Source: Rhodoplanes sp963724735 (GTDB taxonomy: Bacteria; Pseudomonadota; Alphaproteobacteria; Rhizobiales; Xanthobacteraceae). Taken from it: a stretch of DNA of 64,000 nt. Position 1 is the stretch's first letter; the number at the start of each line of letters is the position of its first letter. The DNA is taken from assembly GCA_963724735.1 (NCBI GenBank), contig CAVRVX010000041.1, forward strand, positions 1 through 64,000, read 5' to 3'. Below, in pieces: positions 34,824 to 42,036 of the stretch. The position numbers were made by a program, and so were the translations under genes. A model generated the notes under the pieces. That model ran no database searches, was not told the origin of the DNA, and was given only the letters and a program-made list of their open reading frames with translations.

Positions 34824-35695
34824 GCCACCCTCCCGCGCCTGCCGAACAGGCCGGTCGGACGCACCAGGAGCACGATCAGGAACAGCAGCATGCCTGCAAG
34901 CTCCTGCAGCGCCGAGCTGAAAAGAGTGACCGTGAGGGATTCGGTTATGCCGATCAGAACTGCGCCGAGCACCACGCCGGGAATCGAGCCCATTCCCGCC
35001 AGCACCGCTATGACGAAAGCCTTGATCGTAAGATTATGGCCGAGTTCCGGCTGGATCACCGCGACGACATAGATCGCCGTGCCGGCGACTGCGGCCATCA
35101 AGCCGGCAACGACAAAAGCGAGGATTTCGGTGGTGCGCGGATCGACGCCCATCAATACCGCGGCGTCGCGATCGGAGGCGATCGCACGTAGCGAACGGCC
35201 ATGCCAGGTGTTGGTGAGCCACCACCACAGAGCGGCCGCGAGGAAGAGTCCGACGACAAAGAACAGCAGCTGACTGTTGGTCGTGAACAGCGTGTCGCCG
35301 ATCAGAATCGGTCCATTGAACCAGGCAATCGATGTGGAGCGGATATTCGGCGACCACACCATTAGCACGAAATTGGTCAGCACGATGCCGATCCCGAAAG
35401 TGAGGATCAGCGAGTTCAGCTCCCGATCCCAGCGGATTCGACTGACTAAGGCGTAGACCGCGGCCGAGGTCGCGCACACGATGGCGATCGTCAACGGAAT
35501 GGCGAAAAGCGGGTTGACCCCGAACTGGCTCTCGGCGGTGTAGGCGATGTACGCGGCGAGCAAAACCAGCTCGCCATGCGCAAGGTTGATCACGCGCATG
35601 GTGCCGAAGACCAACGCCAGGCCGAGCGCGATCAAGGCGTAATAGCCGCTCGCGAGCAGCCCGGAAAATAGCGATTGCAGAACGAGTTCGAACAT
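34820..35695 (-). CDS. livH: Liv-type ABC permease LivH
   Basis: 291 residues from ATG 35695: MFELVLQSLFSGLLASGYYA, LIALGLALVFGTMRVINLAH and GELVLLAAY, the family N-terminus. About eight membrane helices follow, and late motifs ELGHNLTIKAFVIAVLAGMG and SIPGVVLGAVLIGITESLTV, which carry the ATPase-contact (EAA-like) region. The frame is open further up to 35872 but that part is intergenic and includes a hairpin. Forms the membrane channel with LivM. Confidence 0.92.
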   Translation of the reverse strand: MFELVLQSLFSGLLASGYYALIALGLALVFGTMRVINLAHGELVLLAAYIAYTAESQFGVNPLFAIPLTIAIVCATSAAVYALVSRIRWDRELNSLILTFGIGIVLTNFVLMVWSPNIRSTSIAWFNGPILIGDTLFTTNSQLLFFVVGLFLAAALWWWLTNTWHGRSLRAIASDRDAAVLMGVDPRTTEILAFVVAGLMAAVAGTAIYVVAVIQPELGHNLTIKAFVIAVLAGMGSIPGVVLGAVLIGITESLTVTLFSSALQELAGMLLFLIVLLVRPTGLFGRRGRVA

Positions 35696-35787
35696 GGGCC
35701 CAGCGGTGCGGCGATAAGTAAGAGCGAGATGTCGGAGAGCCAAGGCGCCTGCCTGCGAGGGTAGCCGACGCCGCGGCATTTCGGCTT

Positions 35788-35811
35788 GCGCCTGCCTGCG
35801 GAGGCAGGCGC
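35788..35811 (-). terminator. Strong hairpin between binding-protein and permease genes
   Basis: A perfect 10-base stem, GCGCCTGCCT (35788-35797) and its complement (35802-35811), with a 4-base loop and no T-run. It lies 6 bases after the binding-protein stop. Hairpins at this place in binding-protein operons usually protect the upstream mRNA or cause partial termination, giving more binding protein than permease. Confidence 0.65.
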
Positions 35812-35817
35812 GCGGGA

Positions 35818-36988
35818 TCACCAGGGCTTGGCTGGATAGATCATCGCCCCCGTCGCTTCGTCCGCTGGCCATACGAGCACGACTTCATCCTTCTGATGCT
35901 GACCCATACGATGGGTGAAGGCCGGGTTGTCCCCGCTCTCGTCGAACTTCACGCGTCCGATGAGCGACTTCGCATCTGTCTTGCGGAGCTCGTCGGCAAG
36001 CCCACCGGGCTTATCGAACGTGCCCGCCTCCTCCGCCCGCACCATGGAGTCGAGAAGCAGTTTCGTTTGCACATAGCCGAAGACGCCGAGATAGTCCGAC
36101 GACTTGCCGTACAGCTCCTTGTAGACAGCAGCGAATTTCTGGGCCTCGGGAGCATCGAATTTCGGCGGATACGGCAGCGTGGAGGTTCCGAACACATACT
36201 CGGTCAACTCGGGAAATTCTTTGGCCATCTGCTCGGTCGCGAGCGACCAGACGCCGACCACCGCCTTGACGTCGGGCTTGAGCACCTGGCCGGCGCGCAG
36301 GATGCCGATATAGTCGTTCTCGTAACCGATCATTGCGAGCACGTCGGGCCGGTCCTGCAGCCTGATCTTGTGCAGGATCGGCTTGAAGTCGGTGATCGCC
36401 GGATCGAAGGGGTGAAGGGTGACCTTGACCTCCTTCGCCTTCAGACCCTCGGCAACTTGGTTGGCGACGTCGTTGGTTGCCTCTTTCGTAGAATGCACCA
36501 TCGAGACTGATTTGACGTTCCAGTCGCCAATCAGTCCAACCATGGCCTTGGCATAGCCCTCGCCATTGTTGATCCGGAAGAAGGTCTTGAGGTTGCGCTC
36601 GACCAGCGCGCGGGCGACGCCACCTGATGTGATGTAGACCTTTCCCAGCCGCCCAGCCGCCTCCGACGCAGGGCCGATGATGTTCGAACCGTAACCGCCG
36701 GAAAAGGCGTCGACTTCGCCCGCCATCTGCTCGATTGCCGCCACTGCTTTGGCCGGGCTCGAACTCATCGTCGATGATGGTCCGTTTAACCGAGTGCTTG
36801 CCTTTATGTTCGCGATTGAAGATCTCGACAGCGATCGCAATGCCCTCGTTGGTCGCGGAGCCGACGCGGGCGAGACTGCCGGTGATCGGTACCTGCGAGC
36901 CAAGCCGAAACTCCCTTGCCTCGGCAGAAGCGAAGGCGAGCGCCAGAGCAAGCGCGACGGCAGTGGTGGCGAGCCTTTGCTGTTTCAT
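35818..36988 (-). pseudogene. livK: Liv-type periplasmic substrate-binding protein, frameshifted
   Basis: ATG 36988 (AGGAAGGAA seven bases upstream) starts a signal peptide MKQQRLATTAVALALALAFA, then EFRLGSQVPITGSLARVGSA and IIDDEFEP. At about 36757 one extra G shifts the frame; the rest continues AKAVAAIEQMAGEVDAFSGG to 35818 as a normal type I periplasmic binding fold (YENDYIGILRAGQVLKPDVK, FGTSTLPYPPKF). Total about 390 residues, a normal length. The ligand could be a branched amino acid, but the neighbouring CoA ligase and acyl-CoA dehydrogenase suggest an organic or aromatic acid. Functional only if the indel is an error. Confidence 0.82.
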
Positions 36989-37048
36989 CAGACGTTCCTT
37001 CCTTTGGTTTCTTTGCAATCGCTCAGTTTTGCATTGCGACTGCCGACG

Positions 37049-38620
37049 CTAGCTGTCGGCGATCGCGGAATGCTCGCGGACAAGGTCGCTCAGAACCCCT
37101 TTCATGATCTTCCCGGTCGAACTCACCGGCATGGCCTCGACAATCCGGATCTCGCCCGGCCGCTTGTAGGGGCCAAGGCGCTCTGCGGCGAAGGCGGCAA
37201 GCTCTGCGGCGCAAATCCGCACACCGGGACGAAGCTGGACGAACGCCACGACCTCCTCGTTGCCGGCGACGCTGCGTCCCACCACCGCGGATTGGGTTAC
37301 ATCCGGATGAGCGTTGAGGACGGCTTCGACCTCGGTCGGATAGACGTTGAAGCCGGAACGAATGATCAGCTCCTTCGTGCGGCCGACGATGAACAAGTTT
37401 CCGTCCGCATCGAAACGGGCAAGGTCCCTGGTGTTCAGCCATCCAGCAGGGTCGATCACCTTCGCGGTCTCTTCCGGAGCGCGGTAATAGCCCTTCATCA
37501 CATTCGGTCCCCGCACCCAGAGTTCGCCGACGTCTCCGCAGGCCGCGAGCTGCCCTTTCGGGTCGAGCAGGCGCGCCTCCACTCCCGGGAGCAACTGCCC
37601 AACCGAGCAGTCGTCGCGCGGCGCCTCGAGCAGCGTCTGGGCGATGGTCGGCGCGCTCTCCGTGAGGCCGTAGCCATTGTGAAGAGGAAGGCCGAGAAGT
37701 CGCTCCGTCGCCGCCTTCAACGCCGGGTCAAGCGGTGAGCCGCCGGCCGTTATCAAGCGTAAGGCCGGGTGTGCAATGTCAGAGCGCTCGTTGGTCTTGA
37801 GATATTCGAGGAGGCGGGCAAGCATCGCCGGCACGCCCTGGACCACAGTCAATTTATCCCGCTCCAAAGAATGAATTAGAGCCGCGGGATCGTAGCGCGT
37901 CACAAGGTACAGCGTGCTTCCGTGGAACAAAGCGCCAAGGAACACTGAGGCGAAGCCGAACACATGGCTCATCGGCAATACGCCGTAGACGCGGTCACGT
38001 GAATTGAGACGACGCCGGCCGGCCGACATCGCCGCGACGAACAGCAGGTTCCGGTGTGTCAGCATCACCCCTTTCGGCTGACCCGTCGTCCCGCTGGTGT
38101 AGATGACGACCGCGACCTGCCGCGCTCCATCCGCGTTGACCGGTTCCGGCGTCGTGGTTTCGTTGAGCGGTCCCATCGCTACGTCGCAGCCTGCAACTTT
38201 CACGAGGCCCGCTCCGTGGCGCTCGGCATGCATGGCCGCCTGCGGCGAAGCCGATACCGTGTAGAACACGCGCCGGGGTTCCGCATGGTCTCTGATCTGA
38301 TCGACCTCGCGCGCGGAAAGGCGGGCGTTGACGATCACTGGCCACGCATCCATGTCGGCCGCCGCAAACAGCAGTACCGCCAAAGCCAGACTGTTTTCGT
38401 TGACGATCATCACCCGGTCGCCGGGACGGACTCCCCAGTCGATCAAGCACGCGCGAGCAGCGGCGACGGCGTCGGCGAGCTGATTGTAAGTCAGCGTCGC
38501 CCCGCTCTCGACCAGAGCCGGACGGTCCGGCGCCTGCGCCGCCCATGGGCGGATGATATGGCCGATGCGCTGCGGCAGCGCGGCCATGACCCGCTCGGTG
38601 TCGTCGGCCGTCCACGCCAT
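37049..38620 (-). CDS. AMP-dependent acyl-CoA synthetase/ligase
   Basis: 523 residues of the ANL superfamily, joining a carboxylic acid to CoA through an acyl-AMP. Motifs: YTSGTTGQPKGVMLTHRNLL (P-loop), NGYGLTESAPTIAQ (A5), NTRDLARFDADGNLFIVGRT with KELIIRSGFNVYP (hinge), and the catalytic Lys in SSTGKIMKGVLSD near the C-terminus. ATG 38620 begins 2 bases after the acyl-CoA dehydrogenase stop, so the genes are coupled; a longer frame to 38884 overlaps that gene and is not credible. Substrate unknown: medium-chain or aromatic acid. Confidence 0.9.
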   Translation of the reverse strand: MAWTADDTERVMAALPQRIGHIIRPWAAQAPDRPALVESGATLTYNQLADAVAAARACLIDWGVRPGDRVMIVNENSLALAVLLFAAADMDAWPVIVNARLSAREVDQIRDHAEPRRVFYTVSASPQAAMHAERHGAGLVKVAGCDVAMGPLNETTTPEPVNADGARQVAVVIYTSGTTGQPKGVMLTHRNLLFVAAMSAGRRRLNSRDRVYGVLPMSHVFGFASVFLGALFHGSTLYLVTRYDPAALIHSLERDKLTVVQGVPAMLARLLEYLKTNERSDIAHPALRLITAGGSPLDPALKAATERLLGLPLHNGYGLTESAPTIAQTLLEAPRDDCSVGQLLPGVEARLLDPKGQLAACGDVGELWVRGPNVMKGYYRAPEETAKVIDPAGWLNTRDLARFDADGNLFIVGRTKELIIRSGFNVYPTEVEAVLNAHPDVTQSAVVGRSVAGNEEVVAFVQLRPGVRICAAELAAFAAERLGPYKRPGEIRIVEAMPVSSTGKIMKGVLSDLVREHSAIADS

Positions 38621-38622
38621 CG

Positions 38623-39774
38623 TCACTTCGCCTCGCGGATCATATTGCGGGCAATGACGAGTTGCTGGATTTGGGTCGTCCCCTCGTAAAGCCGGAACAG
38701 GCGGACATCGCGATAGAAGCGCTCGACCCCGTAATCGGCGATATACCCGGCGCCGCCGTGGATCTGGACGGCGCGGTCGGCGACGCGGCCGACCATTTCG
38801 GTCGCGAACATCTTGCAGCAGGCCGCCTCGGTGTTCACGTTTTCGCCTGCGTCCTTGCGACGGGCGGCATCGATCACCATGCACCGCGTCGCGTAGGCTT
38901 CCGCCTTGCTGTCGGCGAGCATGGCCTGAATCAGCTGAAACTCAGCGATCGGTTTGTGAAACTGCACGCGCTCCATCGCGTAGCGCAAGCTGTCGCGGAT
39001 CAGTCGCTCGGCGACACCGACGCAGACCGACGCAATGTGCAACCGGCCGCGATCGAGCACCTTCATCGCGGTTTTGAATCCCTGGCCCTCGCGTCCGCCG
39101 AGGAGCTGGGAGGCCGGCACGCGGCAATCCTCCAGGATCAGGTCGGCGGTATGCGCGCCTTTCTGCCCCATCTTCTTGTCGATCGGCCCGATCTTCAGGC
39201 CGGGGGTGCCGGCCTGGATCAGGAAGGCCGAAATGCCGGAGGCGCCCCTTTTCTCGGTGTCGGTGCGGGCCATTACGGTGAACAGTCCCGCTTCAGGCGC
39301 GTTGGTGATGAATCGTTTCGTTCCGTTCAGGACATACGCGTCGTCTGAGCGGCGCGCCGTGGTTCGCAACGACGCCGCGTCGGAACCGGCGTCCGGTTCG
39401 GTTAGGGCGAAACTTCCGATGATCTCCCCGGTCGCAAGCTTCGGCAGATATTTCTGCTTCTGCTCCTCGGTGCCGTCCATCACGATGCCCTGCGAGCCGA
39501 TGCCGTTATTGGTGCCGATCATCGAACGGAAGGCCGGCGACGTCTGCCCGAGCTCGAAGGCGACCTGAACCTCTTCACTCATGGTCAGGCCGAGGCCGCC
39601 ATACGCCTCTGGAATCGAGAGGCCAAACAGCCCGAGCGCGCGCATTTCAGCGATGATTTTTGCTGGGATCGCGTCTTCCTCGGCGATCCGCGCTTCATTG
39701 GGAACAAGGCGCTCGCGCACGAAGCGACGAACGGTATCGAGGAGCTGGCTTAGCGTCTCCGGGTCCAAAGCCAC
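38623..39774 (-). CDS. Acyl-CoA dehydrogenase
   Basis: 383 residues, normal length. FAD-dependent alpha,beta-oxidation of an acyl-CoA, passing electrons to ETF. Motifs: SFALTEPDAGSDAASLRTTA (signature 1), TNAPEAGLFTVMARTD, DRGRLHIASVCVGVAERLIR, QIHGGAGYIADYGVERFYRD (signature 2) and the catalytic Glu in LYEGTTQIQQLVIARNMIRE. Start ATG 39774. It lies 10 bases after the IclR regulator and 2 before the ligase, same strand: a catabolic operon. Confidence 0.93.
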   Translation of the reverse strand: MALDPETLSQLLDTVRRFVRERLVPNEARIAEEDAIPAKIIAEMRALGLFGLSIPEAYGGLGLTMSEEVQVAFELGQTSPAFRSMIGTNNGIGSQGIVMDGTEEQKQKYLPKLATGEIIGSFALTEPDAGSDAASLRTTARRSDDAYVLNGTKRFITNAPEAGLFTVMARTDTEKRGASGISAFLIQAGTPGLKIGPIDKKMGQKGAHTADLILEDCRVPASQLLGGREGQGFKTAMKVLDRGRLHIASVCVGVAERLIRDSLRYAMERVQFHKPIAEFQLIQAMLADSKAEAYATRCMVIDAARRKDAGENVNTEAACCKMFATEMVGRVADRAVQIHGGAGYIADYGVERFYRDVRLFRLYEGTTQIQQLVIARNMIREAK

Positions 39775-39783
39775 GATCGTTGC

Positions 39784-40665
39784 CTAGCTTCGGGGGGTCT
39801 TGGTGCTCCGTAGGTCCGGCCGCTGCTCAACATTCATCAGTGCGGCTTCTATGTTTTGGACGAGTTTTACGAGGCGAGGACCGAGATCGGTCGTGAGCCG
39901 GTCGCGGTCGAACAAGAAAGAAGGTCCGCCGCAATTGATGGCGAGGATGCGGGAACCGTCCGGCGGGACGAGCGGCACCGCCACCGCGTGCACGTCCTGC
40001 TTCCAGTCGCCGATCGACAAGGTGTAGCCTCGCGTGCGGTAATCCTCGATCGCTTGCGCGATGCCGGCCGCCACTCTCGGCCAATCATCGGCGTGGGCCG
40101 CGCGTAAGCGCACCATCAAAGCTTCACGTTCGTGTTTCGGCAAAGCGACTAGAAATGCGCGCCCCATCGCCGTTGCGCCGAGCGGAATGCGTGAGCCGGT
40201 TTCGAGCCTTAACGAAACCGTCGCATTGCTGCGACAATGCTCGACATAGACCATTTCGAGTCGGTCGCGGCTGCCAAGCGAGACAGATGCGCCGGAATAG
40301 TCGGCAAGCGCTTGCATGAATGGTCGTGCGACGCGACCAACCCCGATGTTCCGTAACGCCGCATAGCCAAGCGCGAGCACGCCAGTCCCGAGTTCATACT
40401 TCCCGAGCCGCTCGGAGTAAGTAAGGTAGCCGAGCTTTGTCAGCGTATGCGTGAGGCGAGAAACAGTGGGCTTTGGCAGCCGGGTCCGCGCCGCGATCTC
40501 TCGGTTGCCAAGAAGCCCGTCGCCCAGAGAAAACGCACGCAGAACCTCCAAACCACGCGCGAGCGCGACAACGAATTGCCGGTCCTTCATATCGTCATTC
40601 GCGGACCGGTCGGCAGCGATTCCCCGGGTCACAGGGTCACCAGGACTTTCGCCGTCTAGCTCCAT
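39784..40665 (-). CDS. IclR-family transcriptional regulator
   Basis: About 293 residues. N-terminal winged helix: FVVALARGLEVLRAFSLGDG, then NREIAARTRLPKPTVSRLTH and TLTKLGYL. C-terminal IclR effector domain: GRVARPFMQALADYSGASVS, LGATAMGRAFLVALP and SIGDWKQDVHAVAVPLVPPD. I place the start at ATG 40665 (GAAGG upstream): the longer frame to 40704 would run through an operator-like palindrome at 40680-40692, and ATG 40590 lacks a ribosome site. It heads the acyl-CoA dehydrogenase/ligase/Liv cluster and presumably controls it in response to the substrate or its CoA ester. Confidence 0.88.
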   Translation of the reverse strand: MELDGESPGDPVTRGIAADRSANDDMKDRQFVVALARGLEVLRAFSLGDGLLGNREIAARTRLPKPTVSRLTHTLTKLGYLTYSERLGKYELGTGVLALGYAALRNIGVGRVARPFMQALADYSGASVSLGSRDRLEMVYVEHCRSNATVSLRLETGSRIPLGATAMGRAFLVALPKHEREALMVRLRAAHADDWPRVAAGIAQAIEDYRTRGYTLSIGDWKQDVHAVAVPLVPPDGSRILAINCGGPSFLFDRDRLTTDLGPRLVKLVQNIEAALMNVEQRPDLRSTKTPRS

Positions 40666-41169
40666 TTGCGGCGCCTTCGTTCGCATAGCGAAAACACATT
40701 TCAAATTTTATCCATCACCTCGGTATATGTCAAATTCTCTGAAATCGCTTTTCGCATAGCGAAATGTACATGCGATGAAACATCCAATGCTCGTTGTGCC
40801 CACGACCAGGCCCGGGAGTTCGACGTTAAGGACGAAGTCACCGAGCCAGACCCGGAGTCAAATCCCTCCGACGATCGGGACGCGGCGATCCTGGAAGACC
40901 ACGAAGACGATCCCGTGCTCGAAGAACTGACTTCGCTGATCGATTCCCTTTCCGAAGATGAGCAGATCGATCTCGTCGCCTTGGCTTGGCTTGGACGCGA
41001 CGACTATGGGGCGAGCGACTGGCCGTCCGTTCGAGCGGAAGCCGCCGATGCGCACAATAACCGCACGGCCAATTACCTGATCGGTATGCCGCTCCTGGGT
41101 GACTATCTCGATGAGGGGCTGTCGATGCTCGGCTATTCCTGCGAGGAGTTTGAAATCGAGCGATTCTGA
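40666..41169 (+). CDS. DUF3775 family protein, start unresolved
   Basis: The C-terminal 120 residues match DUF3775: REFDVKDEVTEPDPESNPSD, then EELTSLIDSLSEDEQIDLVA, LAWLGRDDY and NRTANYLIGMPLLGDYLDEG with LSMLGYSCEEFE. Function unknown; the family is common in rhizobia. The frame is open up to TTG 40666, but that would place both operator palindromes inside the gene, and no ATG or GTG occurs before the conserved part. The usual N-terminus (about 15 residues ending in KAREFDVKD) is not seen, so the gene may have lost its start by an indel near 40790-40810. Confidence 0.65.
   Translation: MRRLRSHSENTFQILSITSVYVKFSEIAFRIAKCTCDETSNARCAHDQAREFDVKDEVTEPDPESNPSDDRDAAILEDHEDDPVLEELTSLIDSLSEDEQIDLVALAWLGRDDYGASDWPSVRAEAADAHNNRTANYLIGMPLLGDYLDEGLSMLGYSCEEFEIERF
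40680..40692. promoter_or_regulatory. Operator-like palindrome 1 before the IclR gene
   Basis: TTCGCATAGCGAA: two 5-base arms (TTCGC/GCGAA) around a 3-base centre. It begins 15 bases upstream of the chosen start of the IclR gene and is repeated at 40751-40763. IclR-type regulators commonly bind such short palindromes in their own promoters. Sites are seen; binding is inferred. Confidence 0.7.
40751..40763. promoter_or_regulatory. Operator-like palindrome 2 before the IclR gene
   Basis: Identical TTCGCATAGCGAA, 71 bases from the first copy (about seven helical turns), so two dimers could bind on the same face of the DNA. It also lies just upstream of the DUF3775 gene on the other strand. Confidence 0.7.
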
Positions 41170-41607
41170 TCGCCGCTCGACCGACAGACTCGCTGCTTGT
41201 CGTCGCGCGAATTTAACGGACGCCCGCGCTCCGGAGAGGCTTGCTCGGCTTGCCAAATTTGCCCGGCGTCCACAGGTCGATTTGTCTCTTGGGCGAGCCC
41301 GGGGGCGCGCGTTTTGCTTCGCAAATTGCGATTCCATATTTGCAAATTGCAAAGCCCCGCGGTCACTCTCGGCTAGCCTGGGCTACCCAACGAAGAAGTG
41401 TGTTTCCCTAGCCAAGGAAGTGTATTTCCTAAGAGATAATGAAAATACCGGACTTGGCATGGGGATTGGACGCTGCTCGACAGGCGCATGCCGCGTGGGC
41501 GCCGTCGCTCGTTCCGAGGCGATTCCGTGTGGCGCGCAGCGACCTCTGGGGAATGCCCGGTTGGCTTCTCGTTGCATAGAGTGGGCATTCATTTGAGGAG
41601 GCCGTCG
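41170..41607. other. Intergenic region
   Basis: About 440 bases between DUF3775 and the collagen-like lipoprotein. It includes an AT-richer part (41380-41450: gtgtttccctagccaaggaagtgtatttcctaag, with a near-repeated gtgt-tttcct) that could hold the lipoprotein promoter. No gene seen. Confidence 0.4.
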
Positions 41608-41922
41608 ATGAAGGCCATGCTTTCCTTGGGATTGCTCGCAGTGCTCGTTGCCGCTTGCAGCGATGGTCAACTCGCGAAGGGGGACAAGGGTGAGCAAGGT
41701 CCGCCTGGACCACCGGGACCTGGCGGGACCGCCATTGAGATGGCCGAGCTGGAGTGCAAAGGCGAATGCTTGCTCACATGCGGTCCGACCGGCAAAATCC
41801 TGAATGCTTACGTGCTCGGGACTGCTCCCGGCAGATTGATTTTTGAGGATGCCAATCGGGCCACGTTTCGCCGCACCACCAACAATCCGGTGAAGCTCGT
41901 GTTGGCCTGCATACCAAAATAG
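41608..41922 (+). CDS. Small lipoprotein with a collagen-like Gly-X-Y stretch
   Basis: 104 residues from ATG 41608 (GAGGAGG eight bases upstream). Lipoprotein signal MKAMLSLGLLAVLVAAC with the lipobox Cys at residue 17, then GDKGEQGPPGPPGPGG, five Gly-X-Y triplets, and a compact domain with Cys residues (ELECKGECLLTCGPTGK ... LVLACIPK). Similar small collagen-like lipoproteins occur in rhizobia. Likely anchored to the envelope; function unknown. It faces the 3' end of the large Sel1/rhodanese gene. Confidence 0.75.
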   Translation: MKAMLSLGLLAVLVAACSDGQLAKGDKGEQGPPGPPGPGGTAIEMAELECKGECLLTCGPTGKILNAYVLGTAPGRLIFEDANRATFRRTTNNPVKLVLACIPK

Positions 41923-42036
41923 TTTCGGCCGACCGGCCTCATGATCCTGCAAGCTCCGCGCCCGCCGACGATGTCCGAAAAAACCCGCCCGGCGCGCCCC
42001 GTTGGTCTGGTCGGCCCGACAAGTATTTCAGGCCGA

